Below are positions 22,990-34,192 of a stretch of 64,000 bases of DNA, piece by piece; the first letter of the stretch is position 1; each line of letters opens with the position of its first letter. Below the pieces are notes generated by a model. That model made no database searches, had not been told where the DNA came from, and was given only the letters and a program-made list of their open reading frames with translations. Both the position numbers and the translations under genes were made by a program. The stretch comes from Zasmidium citrigriseum (lineage: Eukaryota; Ascomycota; Dothideomycetes; Mycosphaerellales; Mycosphaerellaceae): contig NHNW01000001.1 of the NCBI GenBank assembly GCA_002786025.1, positions 1,364,001 through 1,428,000 of the forward strand, read 5' to 3'.

Positions 22990-23870
22990 TCCGTGATTTT
23001 AAGCCTCTTCTTGAGGCTGAAACATCCAACACCTCGCGATACAACTGGCCCCAGAAGCGCAGGGACGTAGTAGGATGGGTCTGTTCCTGCGGCTCGGCGG
23101 TCGCAAAGCCACAGAGACCGCCCAAATCGAGGCTTTCAAATTCCATACGAGTGCGATGTGCGAACGCTGCGATTCCAGACTGCCGCGTGTTCGTATGAAC
23201 GCAGCAACGAGTGCGAGACGTCCAGACTCTGCGAAAGAGTCGCACTGCTGGACGGCTTGAGGTACGATCTGCTGTCCTTGCGCCCGAGTCCGTCGCAGGA
23301 CGGGACTGTGTTGGTTTGGACGGCCATACAGCACAGCCTCCCAGCGTCATGCAGGATTGCGTAACGGACGAGCCGAGAGTCCATGAGATGGCCTGCCGAG
23401 CGCCCGATGGCCGTCGACGATCTCACGTCCGTACCGTCTGCGAGGCCGGCGGCTAGGACGGCGGGAAGTCGATGACTGTGTCGTGTCAAAGTCACCCAGC
23501 AGTGGTGGAAGAAAGGTGAGGTTTTCGGAGGTCGCGAGAAGGAAGCAGGATCGCCCAAGGAGTGTCCGGTTCGTCTCGGCTCGCGGGTGTTCCCAGCCAA
23601 TAAGATCACAGACGCCTCACCTTAAGTTGCGTCAGTCGATCATGCACGTGGAAAAGGCATGGATGTTCTGCAGGCAGGAAGAAGTGAAATTGCTTAACCT
23701 TTCCGCCTTTTCGCTGCGAATGGAAACATCTGTTGTCATTTTCGAATACTCCGGGAAACGGCGGGCGGCCTCTTCCTCTCGCTAAAAGCCGACCTGGTAT
23801 CCCATGCTCCCAGTTCGTCCAACCCAACGCCGAGCACCTATAGCCAAAATGCGCCTAAACATGCGGCTGA
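22990..23870. other. Intergenic region right of the TIR element
   Basis: Ordinary base composition. Small frames on both strands without domains. It includes the 3' flank of MCM7. No gene supported. Confidence 0.5.
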
Positions 23871-26431
23871 TCACAAGTCTTCGTCTCCCATATCAGCGTC
23901 ATCCTCGCCAGATTCGATGAACACCAATCGTGTGCCTTCCGCAGCCGTCTGCCAAATCTGTTGTATAATGTCAGCATCCTGGTGGCAAATGTTGGTTCTG
24001 GCTCTAGACTTACATCAATGCTGGCATATTCATCGAGTGCCGACTCTAGCTGCTGGGCAGTGAAGCCCTTGGCCAGAACTCGTTCCCGTACTCGTCGCAT
24101 GTCGAGCTCGCCGCGACCTTCACCAGTGGCCGCGGCTCCGCTCTCACGCATCCCGCGGATCAAGTTGAAGATCTTCGTGTTCGCGGATTGGTCTCCTCTT
24201 CTGTCCTTATTATCATCGTACAAGCTTGCTTTGCTGACTGCGACCAATCTGAGGGCTTCATCAACGTCGTCCGTGATCACTTCGTCAGCGAATCGCAAAC
24301 GCGCGAGAGCTTGAGAAAGTCGAAGGATGCCAAGCAGTGTTCGTGGCGACGTATACGTAAACGTCTTCTTCCCAGCTTCATCGCGTTTCTGTTGCTGCCT
24401 CAAACGAACGTAAGCGCCCACCAGGTAGTCAGACACCTGCTTGGGAACGACAGGTCTGAATGAACGAGCCCGAGCAACCCATTGGCGGACCTCATTCGGC
24501 GAGAAGATGAGGCCACCGCCTTGAGGCTCAGGATGAGCGTTGTGAATGTGGACGTGAGTGACGTGTCGAGCAAGCTCCTCATCTGCGTCCCTCGATGGTG
24601 TGTCCAGCAGCAAGAACAGAACGTCGAATCTGCTCAGAAGTGCCGCCGGAAGGTTGATATTCTCGACGGGCGAGATGCGAGGGTTGTAACGGCCGTACAG
24701 AGGATTGGCTGCGGCGAGAATCGATGTTCGGGCGTTCAGCGTCGTAGTGATACCGGCCTTGGAGATGGAAATGGTCTGCTGCTCCATCACTTCGTGGATT
24801 GCGGTACGGTCTGCGTCGTCCATCTTGTCGAATTCGTCAATGCAGCAGGTTCCGTTGTCGGCAAGGACAAGAGCGCCACCCTCCAGGACCATTTCGTCAG
24901 TAACTGGATCGCGCATGACAGCGGCCGTCAAACCAACACCACTGCTTCCGCGACCAGTCGTGTACACTCCTCGAGGTGCGACCTTGGTGATGTACTTCAG
25001 AAGCTGGGACTTGGCCACACCAGGGTCACCCATCAAGCAGACGTTGATGTCGCCTCGAATTCGCATGCCGTCTCCCATCTCCTTTGTGACACCTCCAATC
25101 AGCTGCAGAAGAAGCGCCTTCTTGACATCCAGATGACCGAAAATTTCAGGTGCGATTGATCGACTGAGGTACTCGTACAGCTGGCCAGATCGCTCGAGTT
25201 CTGTCATGCGGCGGATTGTGGTTGGCGCAAGGACCATATCATCGTACGCCTTCTTGTGCTGGTGCACGTATTGCGCCTCGAGATAGGTATCTGTGAGGAG
25301 ACCAGCTTTGATGGCCTTGAATCCAGTGTATGGAGTTGGCAGGAAAATACCTGCAATATCCACCACATCACCTGGGTTGACTTGTCTCACAAGCTCACCA
25401 TGGCAATGCACAGTCAATTGACGAGGGATATGGCCCACAGGCACCTGATCTGCCATTTCCTGGATCTTGACCTCCTGAAAAGGCAAGAACTTCGATGCTC
25501 TGGTCGAGAGGAAGAGCTGGCCTTTAGCGTTGTTCGCCTTGCAGTCTTCTGAGGTACACTCAACCAGTGGTGTAAATTGCTTCGAGGTAACGGGCTGGAA
25601 GATCTCATTGCCGCAGCGATCACACGAGTACGCGTTGACCTGCACGGAAGGCTTGACATCTGAGACTCTCGTAGCAATGCCGCGGATTGTAATCAGATGG
25701 CCGAGATGCTCGCCTCGGACTTGTCGTACAGCCAAAGCTTTGGCGCCTTTCTCGCTGCTGGATCCGGAAGGCGTGATTGGCTTGAAATTGAGCGTGTATC
25801 GTCTAGTAAGCTCTGGTGGAAAGATGGACTCCGGAAGATCGCTATCGTCGTTAGCCGACTCCTGCTGTTGTCGTACGGTATCGTTGCGCTTTGATCGCTG
25901 GCTCATGATGATGTCCAGGACATCGTCCTTGAAGTTTGGTTCCTTCTGAGGACGCGGCATAACAGCGTCCACTGCCCGCGAAACAATTTCGATGTAGTGG
26001 TGCGCATTCTTTTCGATTGACGAGACCAGCTTCAGGGAAGAAGCGTCCTCCCCGTCCAGAGCCCGCTCATAGTCGTTGAGGTCGTCCAAGTCAATCAGAA
26101 TCTGATCTTTCACACGGTCTGCCACGTCTTGCAGCATGGTCATATACTTCAGTTTTGATTTGCTTCCTCCTCTGCGTCTGCTCCGCGCGCCATTCGCATC
26201 GCCATCTTCTGCGTCATCCATAAAGTCGTACTCGTCGCTCGTGCCATCGCCGTCCAGGTGCAGCTCTTCGAGCGCATCTTCCGTCTCGGCCGAGGATGAC
26301 TTGAAGTTTTGGAGGAAGTCTTTGAAGGCGGCTGCACAGTGTCAGTCAAGATGACGCTCCATCCTAGCCGCGTGAATCGTACCAGTCTGCTCCTCGTAGT
26401 TGACGATGGCCTTGTGCGTCAGGAGAGCCAT
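23871..26431 (-). CDS. MCM7: DNA replication licensing helicase subunit MCM7
   Basis: Subunit of the MCM2-7 replicative helicase. Three exons: 26431-26383, 26331-24014 and 23957-23871, giving 817 residues. The short first exon supplies the start [16 protein letters not shown]. The last exon adds the winged-helix end [13 protein letters not shown] and an acidic tail. Motifs: a zinc ribbon of four cysteines (CDRC and a later C-x4-C), Walker [10 protein letters not shown], Walker B with CIDEFDKM, and arginine finger LLSRFD. The sequence around these identifies MCM7 among the six paralogues, and length is normal. Two ACGCGT boxes lie upstream. Both introns (51 and 56 bp) have canonical borders. 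Confidence 0.97.
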
Positions 26432-26595
26432 TGCGGGCGGTCGGCGGCGCCAATTGCCGGGCGGTATGAATACTCTTCGCTACTCAGTATGCTTCCAATG
26501 GTGCGAGGGTCGCTTGTCTATCCAACTGGTGCGGTGGAGGGAGGATAGTCGCGGGCGTCTGGGAGGATTGAAGTGAGAGAGAGAGGGCTGGTCAA

Positions 26596-26601
26596 ACGCG
26601 T
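26596..26601. promoter_or_regulatory. MCB-like box ACGCGT upstream of MCM7
   Basis: ACGCGT lies 165 bp upstream of the MCM7 start codon. In yeasts and other fungi this MluI cell-cycle box binds the MBF (Mbp1/Swi6) complex and drives G1/S expression of replication genes. Function here is inferred from position and sequence only. Confidence 0.5.
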
Positions 26602-26785
26602 GAAGCACAACGCGACGCGCTGGCCTAAACTCCATTGGGCGGCGGCTTGGCATGGTGGCTCGTGCGGCAATTCTCTGTCAAAATCTCGACTCGCGGCTTC
26701 TCTGCTCTGCTTCTTCTCCAAATTATGAACAACGCAAAAAATCAACACTGCCTTAAAGCATTTTCGATTTGAGAGCCCGCCGCGC

Positions 26786-26791
26786 ACGCGT
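26786..26791. promoter_or_regulatory. Second MCB-like box ACGCGT upstream of MCM7
   Basis: A second perfect ACGCGT, 355 bp upstream of the MCM7 start codon. Two copies in this intergenic region make a cell-cycle role more likely than one chance hit would. Confidence 0.4.
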
Positions 26792-26853
26792 GGTGTGAGG
26801 CTCCATGACAACGAAAACCGTCTGTGCTAGTGGAGAGCAACTCGGAAGGATCG

Positions 26854-27074
26854 GGTGCTGTTGGCTTCTCTTGTCGGTGAAGTCGAGAGCAATGATCAGT
26901 CCTACACAAGCGCAATGACACCGGAACTTGCAGAATATCGCTTCAGCTGAAAGGCGATGCCTGGATGAACCGGCCGAGGATGACATTGGAGCGCCAGGCA
27001 AAGTATATCGTGGGTGCCGTTGGAATCTGCTGTCGGTGAAGTCGAGGGCAACGAGGGCAAAGATCAGTCCTACA
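26854..27074. repeat. Imperfect direct repeat pair
   Basis: The segment 26854-26906 recurs at 27012-27074 with substitutions and an insertion of about 9 bases. Both copies share the core TGTCGGTGAAGTCGAG and the end GATCAGTCCTACA. Origin unknown; probably a local duplication. Confidence 0.75.
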
Positions 27075-27792
27075 GACACTCTATTGGTGCTTCAGCCAAC
27101 TCCATCTCCCGAATTGCCTACCGTCCACCGCTCTCCGTATTCAATGGCTCCAGGCTGCGGTTTCAGCGTCGCCGCTCTACCCATTTCACTTCCCTGCCCT
27201 ATCGTCCGGAGCGCTGCCATTCGCTGGCCACAAACTCTGAAGCAGTGGCTGCTGCATAAGAGCGCCGTTTAGCAGCGTCACAGCTTGTGTAAGGATACTA
27301 TTCTGCGCTGGTCCTTTGTCATCCACGGCTCATGCTCTCCCTATTTATTCAGCCTGAAGTGTCCGAGGACCCAGCAGTTTGGCACTGCCTGCTGGAAGCG
27401 GAAAGAGGTGTCTATTAGCTATATCGACTCGCTGCTGGCTATCCACTTCCAGCGCCGCCGCGGACCCGCTCCCCGCAAGCCGTCCGAGCTGAAGCACCGG
27501 TCACCGGGCTGCGGCCGTATCGACGCCCAGTGTGGTAACTTCGTCCTGCAATGCAATGGAATCCTACGTCACGTGTGGCCGTGACCATGGGACAACTTAC
27601 TCGTCGTGGTAAGGACGGTGCAGATGGGCTCGTTCGTTTTCGGCGCCGCCAGATGCATAACTCCAGCATACCAACAACCTGGGGGTACGATATATGTGAG
27701 GACCATGTCGCTGTAGCCATGGCACTCGCTTACTTTGGTCATCACGCCCGCTTGCAAGCAATACAATCAATACAGCAACCCTGCAACGCCCA

Positions 27793-30000
27793 ATGGCTCG
27801 GAGAAAGCAGAAGTCTTGGTATGTCCGCCCCGGCCCTACCATGTGGACAGCACGCGTGCTCCTCCTACTACTGCTTCCGGCAATACCTCATCCTGCAGGA
27901 GTGTTGATAGAACTGTGTACAGTCACCAATGCAGGACAAGACATCTCAAGGTAGGGCATGAGCCGACCTATTACTTGTTGTGTCGACTATGTGCTAACCT
28001 TGTGCTTGACAGTGCGATGGTGAAGTCCCTGTCAGTATCATTTTGCGAGCTCTCGTCCAATTTGACATACTCATCGTCAAGTAGTGCCTTCATTGCAGAC
28101 GAGGGGCCCGAGAATGCAGCAAGGACAACGACCACATCTTCCTCAATGAGTCCAACATTGGTATTACACGTCGAAAGAAGCGCTACGACCTGGCTTTCGA
28201 CGGTAACCAAAGATGGATCAACCTGCCTTCTTCCGGTAAGCACGCCTTCACGCCCTATGATCATTTTGCGAGATCCTATGAATTGGCCCCACGGGCAGTT
28301 TCCGCCTGCAGCAGAGCCCTATGATCTGACCATTCCTCCAGTTAAGTTTGCAGAACCCTCGAACGGTGCAGAATCTGTGGCCAGTGGTTCGGTGACGCCT
28401 GCATGCACGCCTCCCAGCCTTACCAGACGATCCAATTCGCCTTCGAATCAAAGCAGCATAAGTGGCGCCACGTCTTCTCATTCGAGCATACCGATCGACC
28501 CGGCGCTGCAGGAAACCTGCAGAGATTCAAGTCCGTACCTCACTCCGTATGCCGCTTCCGAGAGCGGTGCCAGCAGTAGTAGCGGCAGCAAGATTCCCAG
28601 GCCCGGCCCAGCCTGGGATACTTGGCCAATACAATGGCCATTCGAGAACTATCAGGAAGCTCTTCTCATGCAGCATTACGTTGATGACATAGGGCCCTGG
28701 TTTGACACTGTAGACGGTGCCACGCATTTCGTTCGCAACATACCCGAACTTGCGGTCGAATCGCCCGCGCTTTTGAACGCTATCTTCGCAATCTCTGCAA
28801 AGTATCTCTCTTTGCAGGGCACACTGGACGAATCGGTCAGCTTGCATTACATCGATGCGTGCTATCGCGCTCTCTTACCGGAGATCTCCACAAAAGCATT
28901 TCATCCAGATCATCTTGCCGCAGTGCTCCTCCTTCGGCTCGTCATGCTAATGACAGATCCAAAGGAGGCAGAGGAAGCTGGCAATATTTTTCTGGGTATA
29001 GACGTCTTTCTGGTACGTACCTCAAGTCGAAAATTGGCAGTTCGGGAGATAACGTTGAGCAGGCCGCATGGAGAGCCAATCCAACATCTAGTCTCCACGC
29101 TCAGCTGTTCCTCAACATGCTCCGCCTGTATAACCACGTTAGCTGGTATTCAAAACGGCCCATCCCAGAGGCAGAGGAAGATTACGAATGGATGTTAAGC
29201 GCCCTCGACGGTCCCGGCGAACAAGCCCGCGTCGAAAGTTGCAGAATGACCATGCAATTCGCGCGAATCCTCAACTTCGCATACGAAGACGGTCCAAAAA
29301 GCTGGGAACGATGGCTCGAGTTGAAGCGCTACTCCGACGAGTGGAAATACAGCAAGCCTAAATACCTGAACCCCATCTTCTCGCAACATCCCATGGAAGG
29401 CGACCCGTTCCCGAAGCGAATCTTCGCCAATACCCTATACGGTAAGCATGTCCGCTGCCAGGCGTGCCTGCCAAGCTCGAGCCCGAAGCTAACCGGTGTG
29501 TCGAACAGCATTCACGCATCAATTGTTTTGCTTGTCTCGGATATTGCTCCTCAATAACCAGCCTCAAACGCCTCCGCCGTCGAACCTCGGTGCCGTGCGG
29601 TGGTCGTCGATGCAGGTAGAGGTAAGTCAACCCGATGTGGTACGATCACATGTTAGCGATGTTTACTGATACTTGGCATACAGGAGGAAAGTCTGACGCT
29701 AGTGCGAAAGGTCATTGGTGTGGCGAGCTCCCACAACGAGACTTCCTTGACGTTCGTCTCGACGCTCGCCGTCACGTACAGTACGTTTTGATGGCTTTCA
29801 AAGCAGTGTCTCAACGACTAATCATGAGAACAGGCGGCCACCTACTCACCGATAGACTATCACAAGAGCACGCCTACGCTCTGCTACAACGAGCGCATCA
29901 ACAATGCGCAGGACTGACCCCATCAGATGAATACACGCGGTTACGGCGGGTATGGGGCTGGGACGTCGACGATGCCGTGCCATACGCCAACGTTCTTTGA
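27793..30000 (+). CDS. Zn2Cys6 fungal-specific transcription factor, nine exons
   Basis: The start at 27793 (MARRKQKS) leads into a Zn2Cys6 cluster assembled across four exons: 27793-27818, 27923-27950, 28013-28030 (18 nt) and from 28085. Joined, they give C-x2-C-x6-C, then C-x2-C-x6-C (CHQCRTRHLKC followed by CLHCRRGAREC), a complete binuclear zinc finger. Later exons: 28273-29012, 29063-29441, 29509-29621, 29684-29780 and 29834-30000. The end of exon 4 is either 28202 or 28235 (561 or 572 residues); the former gives a more normal 70-bp intron. A Ser/Pro-rich linker is followed by a helical fungal_trans-like middle region beginning near WPFENYQEALLMQHYVDDIGPWFD. Nuclear regulator of unknown targets. 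Confidence 0.87.
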
Positions 30001-30511
30001 TCAAGCAGAATGTGCCGATAGATTACTTGTACATATAGACCCCTTCGGCATTTCCAAAACCGGTGGCCGGTCTCTCAGTCTTGCATGCGGTAGCGTTCAG
30101 CGATGGGCGTTGAGGCGAACCATACACAATACAGACAACGACATTGTGCCCTCAAAGAGGCGTTTTCGCCGATATCAATCATGTCAACGTTTCGTCGGAC
30201 CCGAACTATCCGCTGCCGTGCCAGCCATCTTCGTAAGGCTGTTCCACACGCGGCCGCAGAGTATGCTGTATAACCTAATGTGGTATTATTGCCCATCTAC
30301 AGATCGGATCATAGATATCGTACAAGGGGCATCCCTAGCGAGAACATGTGCTATGCTCGTCGCGGCAACATCGTCCATCGACATCTTGCCTCATCTCGGA
30401 TGCCATCATCGAAAGCAAAGAGCCTCACAACGCCTCGAACGCCTCAAACGATCCATCGTCATGCTTCGCTGCTACAAACTACCATTCCTGCCACATCAAC
30501 CGCGAATCATC
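30001..30511. other. Convergent intergenic region
   Basis: 3' flanks of the Zn2Cys6 gene and the F-box-like gene. Plus-strand frames running into 30512-31519 are antisense shadows of that gene. Nothing else recognised. Confidence 0.5.
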
Positions 30512-31519
30512 TTAGAAGAACATTGTGTCCCTCATCTCAATCAAGAACTTCTGCTCCTCATACTCAAGCTCACTCTGCTCGCCCTGCACCTTCCTCCTCC
30601 GCTCCGCCATGGCCGCATCCCACCACAACCGCCCCTTCCTCTCACGACTGTAGAACAACGCCTTCACCTGCTCAGCATCCCGCCGCTCCTTCGCCCTCTT
30701 CAAAAGTCGGTCCAGAACATAATACTCGACCTTGGCCTGCAAAATCTCTCTCGCGCAGAACCGGCCCCGCCGCTGACATCCGCTACAGACACCGAACGGG
30801 ACATAGACGTCTCGCAAGGTGTGGATCCCGATGAGGCTCTGTAGGAGTATGCTTTGCTCCAAAGACCCTACTCGTGCATACTTCCACTCGACACAGTCAT
30901 CGGTCACGAGCTTTCCTCTGCGAATCGTCGTCGCCCGGTGTCTTTGCATGTACCCGTACTGGATCGACACGGTCTGCACCAGCGTGATGGAGTCGATCCT
31001 CCCGCCACATCTCGCGACCTGACCGTGTAGGTACGGCAGCTGCGAGGCATCGACCTGGAAGTTCCGTAGCCTATTCAGCGTATTCGGCGGCATGAGGAAG
31101 TCCAGATGGAAATGCGCCACGATCCAAGCGTAGATGGGGAAACTGCTGGGGGAGTACAACTGCGACGGTCCCTCGAGCGAGAAGGTGCAGTACTCCAGCG
31201 CTGCCTGGCGACCTTCGACGTGGAAGAGTTTACAGACGGCGAGCCTGGAGACGGAATTGCCGTGCGGGTTGCGCTCGCTGTGGCTTTCTTGTGGGCGGAG
31301 AAAGCACTGGAGGGGCGTTTGAACGGCCATACGTTCGGACTGGAAGTAGTGGCGGAAGATCATAGCGCGGAGCTCTTCAGGCAGCTCAAGGAAGGGGAAC
31401 TGTCCTCGACGGGTTGTGTTCTGAGGCTGCGCTGGGGGCTGCTGAGCGGGCGCCTCTCGAGGGTCTTGCGTTGCGACCTCAGCGAGCATATCGAGTGGAG
31501 CGAGGTCATTGAGATCCAT
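30512..31519 (-). CDS. F-box-like protein with C-x2-C-x6-C motif
   Basis: Intronless, 335 residues. After a Gln/Pro-rich N-terminus comes FPFLELPEELRAMIFRHYF, the LPxELRxxIF pattern of fungal F-box-like proteins, which usually recruit substrates to SCF ubiquitin ligases. No leucine-rich or WD repeats follow. The C-terminal half carries PFGVCSGCQRRGRFC, a C-x2-C-x6-C motif, then a helix VEYYVLDRLL. The same arrangement occurs in the gene at 42279-43310, so both belong to one family. The coding strand is C-rich in the 5' half and G-rich in the 3' half. Biochemical role unknown; F-box function is inferred from the short motif only. Confidence 0.72.
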   Translation of the reverse strand: MDLNDLAPLDMLAEVATQDPREAPAQQPPAQPQNTTRRGQFPFLELPEELRAMIFRHYFQSERMAVQTPLQCFLRPQESHSERNPHGNSVSRLAVCKLFHVEGRQAALEYCTFSLEGPSQLYSPSSFPIYAWIVAHFHLDFLMPPNTLNRLRNFQVDASQLPYLHGQVARCGGRIDSITLVQTVSIQYGYMQRHRATTIRRGKLVTDDCVEWKYARVGSLEQSILLQSLIGIHTLRDVYVPFGVCSGCQRRGRFCAREILQAKVEYYVLDRLLKRAKERRDAEQVKALFYSRERKGRLWWDAAMAERRRKVQGEQSELEYEEQKFLIEMRDTMFF

Positions 31520-31800
31520 ACTTCCGTGGTATGTTCAAGGAACTCGGTATGTGCAGGTATGTTGAAGAAGGACATTGACCGGCGACATTTTCGAAGGCGG
31601 GACCTGCTTCTGTAGATTTTATAGGCCTTAGATTTTGCACTGGACATGTAATTCGAGAATTTGTAGAATATCTGGTAAGACTGATCTGTGATTGGAGGAT
31701 TTGACTGCTATAAAGAAGTAAGCATGTATACAGATTGTGGTAGAGCCAGCAATCTGATATCCACCAAGCACCACAACAGCGGAACACTCACAGCTCCCGA

Positions 31801-32651
31801 TCACCGCCTCGCATACCAGAGCGCCGCCATCCCAACAACGACAGGCACAAGCACATACCCCAGCGCAGACAAGAACGCGCCTCGAATCTGCTGTCGTCGA
31901 AACTTCGCCGTCTTCGCCTGTAAAATCTGAATCTCATTCGTCCTCGGAAAAGGCTTGTCAGGCACCTCCTTTCCTAAAAACCGACACAGCGGCTCCCACC
32001 CATCCTCGATCTTCATCTCCAACAACCGTCCAGGCGTCTCAGCACACTTCTCCCTGATCTCGCGATAATGTCTCTCAAACACACTCTCGGCATTCTGGAC
32101 AATCTCCTGTTTATTCTTCGCGTCGAAATACCCCAGCAAGACTCTCTGGCACATCGTCGCGACGTACGAGTTGAGAAGGGGCTCAAGGAGCACGACGACA
32201 TTTGTGAGGCGAGTGAAGGCTCCGCCAGAAATCGCTGCTGCGTCGAAGGATTTCCACCAGCTGGGGAAGTCTCGCTGGACGAGGATGACTTTGGCTTCCG
32301 GGTAGGCGTCCATGAGCTCGCGCCAGAGCCAGCAGGGTGGCATATCTGTGAGGGCGGCGAAATTTCCGAGAGCGACGTCGAAGTCGTCGCGCGTGTAGGG
32401 ATGACCTTTGCCTTCGTACTTGTGTTCGATGATGTTGAGCCAGAATTTGGGAGGGTTGCTTTGTAACATCAGCGCAGTCTTGCCGCTTAGGGGTGTTGGA
32501 CGTACGTCTTTTCCAACATCAGTCGCTCGCCATGCCACACTGGAGCCTGAAGCAGCTCTTCAAGAGCAAGTCTCATTGACGTCGTTCCGGTCCTTGGAGG
32601 ACTCAAAAGCAGCACCTGCATCGGCACCGTTCGTTGAGAGGATTTATCCAT
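31801..32651 (-). CDS. Sulfotransferase-like P-loop protein with C-terminal membrane anchor
   Basis: Two exons, 32651-32506 and 32458-31801, joined by a 47-bp intron (GTACGT...CAAAG); 267 residues. The N-terminal LLLSPPRTGTTSMRLAL is the PAPS/phosphate-binding loop of sulfotransferases. The body has DMPPCWLWRELMDAYPEAKVILVQRD, typical of a fungal and animal sulfotransferase-like family (Sulfotransfer_4 type) whose substrates are largely unknown. The last 25 residues form one hydrophobic segment followed by YARR, consistent with a tail anchor facing the cytosol. A second member with the same plan is at 56085-56958. Catalysis is not proven for this family, so the call is to the fold. Confidence 0.85.
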
Positions 32652-33407
32652 TGTGGTGGTGGGTGGCCCAGTGATTACTTCCTCGCGGCTGAAGAAGACT
32701 TGTAAGTGTGTCCACAGCGACTGTCCAGGATATACGTGCCCGAAAAGATGCCCATGAGACATAGGGTACGTACAATCTTACGCAGCGGTCGTATTCCTCC
32801 GTGAGACTTGTGTAACACACCCACCTGAGATACTGCCTCGTTCAATAGTCCCCAAATGATACAATGAGCGACAATGCGTCCAGAAAATCCAGGTTGAGAA
32901 AGTCGAAGGCATCTCTCGTTCTTACCCATCAAAATAGCCATCAGTTCGAGGAATCGCCAGCCCGATCACCAAGACCCTTCGCGAGCCATCGCGAGACTCG
33001 CACGACGTTCAACATCTCGTCTTCCGTAAGCACAATGTCTTAGGCAAGTCATCTAGGGCTGGGCTGGTCCCGGCGCAAAGCTGACTGTGATGGTGTTGAT
33101 GTAAGAGAGAAGGAGCAGTGGCCCAAAATGGATGGGCAGCTGCCAAAGCCCGTCGGCCGAGCTGGACTTTAGGGCCGAGCGTTGGAAATACACATCAATG
33201 GCTTCTTCAGCTTTTGGAATGAGTTGCGCTGGGAGAGAAAGATATATGTCGACGGCTACGATGGCGGAGATGAATAGAACATCAGCGAGTCAACAGCCAA
33301 AGCATTCGAGAAACTCACCACATCAACGCAGACCGCCTTGAACTCGCCTCGGACATAAGGCCCTCAAGATCAAGCGTTCGAACACGACCACAACACAATC
33401 GTCGAAG
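32652..33407. other. Divergent intergenic region
   Basis: 5' flanks of the sulfotransferase-like gene and the reductase gene. Small frames only. No recognisable element. Confidence 0.5.
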
Positions 33408-34088
33408 ATGCACTTCCTCCTCATTGGCGCCAGTGGACGGACTGGCCAGCTAGTCCTCTCCAAGGCCCTGGCCGACAACCACCAAGTAACAGCTCTGGTC
33501 CGAAACCCATCAACCTTCCCAAAAACCACCGACTCCTCCAAAGTAAACCTCATTGAAGGTACCCCAACATCTACCACCTCCCTCTCGCAAGCCTTCACAT
33601 CAACAACAACCCCAATCGACGCGGTAGTAATAACCTTGGCCGTAACCAGGACCTCCGACTCCCCATTCTCCGCCCTGGCCTCCCCACGTTTCCTAATCCG
33701 AGACACGATCCGCGCTTTGCTCTCAGAATTGAGAAAGCACGGCGTCAAGAAACTCATCGTCATGTCAGCGTTCGGAACGGGAGAGTCGTGGAAGAATTTG
33801 GCGTGGCCGATGAAAGCTGTGATGAAGTGGTCGAATATGTGCTATGTGATTGAGGATCATGATGCGGTGGAGAGGGAGTTGAGGGAGAAGGGGGAGGGGA
33901 TTGAGTGGAGTTTGGTTAAGCCGGTGATTTTGAAGGATGGGGAGGTGGAGACGGTTAGGGAGTTTGGGGAGGCGGGGGAGGGAGTGAAGATGTTGGATAA
34001 GGTGTCGCGGGATAGTGTTGCTGGGGTTCTTGTGAAGGCGGCGGAGGGGAAGGAGTGGCAGAAGAGGATTGTTGTGATCGCGAATTGA
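33408..34088 (+). CDS. NAD(P)-binding Rossmann oxidoreductase, atypical SDR / NmrA-like
   Basis: Single exon, 226 residues. The start FLLIGASGRTGQLVLSKAL contains the GxxGxxG dinucleotide loop. The next strand, VTALVRNPSTF, supplies the Arg commonly used for NADP(H) selectivity. This fits the small atypical SDR group that includes biliverdin/flavin reductase-like and NmrA-like proteins (NAD(P)-binding_10). The substrate cannot be assigned. Codon usage changes abruptly near 33770: upstream codons mostly end in C or T, while downstream the coding strand is nearly free of C and dominated by G, A and T. Confidence 0.85.
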   Translation: MHFLLIGASGRTGQLVLSKALADNHQVTALVRNPSTFPKTTDSSKVNLIEGTPTSTTSLSQAFTSTTTPIDAVVITLAVTRTSDSPFSALASPRFLIRDTIRALLSELRKHGVKKLIVMSAFGTGESWKNLAWPMKAVMKWSNMCYVIEDHDAVERELREKGEGIEWSLVKPVILKDGEVETVREFGEAGEGVKMLDKVSRDSVAGVLVKAAEGKEWQKRIVVIAN

Positions 34089-34192
34089 AGTCGAATGGAC
34101 TCGCCCCTATGGTTTAATCAACCGAAACGTAGCTTTTCATAATCGGTCATTACCTGGCCTCAAAGCTTCGAAGCCTTCTCCCCATCTTCTAG

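Larger units (their letters stand above)
26432..27792. other. Intergenic region between MCM7 and the Zn2Cys6 gene, with a duplicated segment
   Basis: Divergent promoter region. It contains two ACGCGT boxes near MCM7 and an imperfect direct repeat of about 55 bp (26854-26906 and 27012-27074). No gene is supported, although a 108-codon minus-strand frame (27079-26753) spans both repeat copies. Confidence 0.5.

Noticed and set aside
24482..25159. 225-codon plus-strand frame
   Set aside because: Antisense shadow of the MCM7 ATPase region, which is certain.
29927..30844. 305-codon plus-strand frame
   Set aside because: Overlaps the end of the Zn2Cys6 gene and runs antisense to the F-box-like gene; the protein is low-complexity and domain-free.
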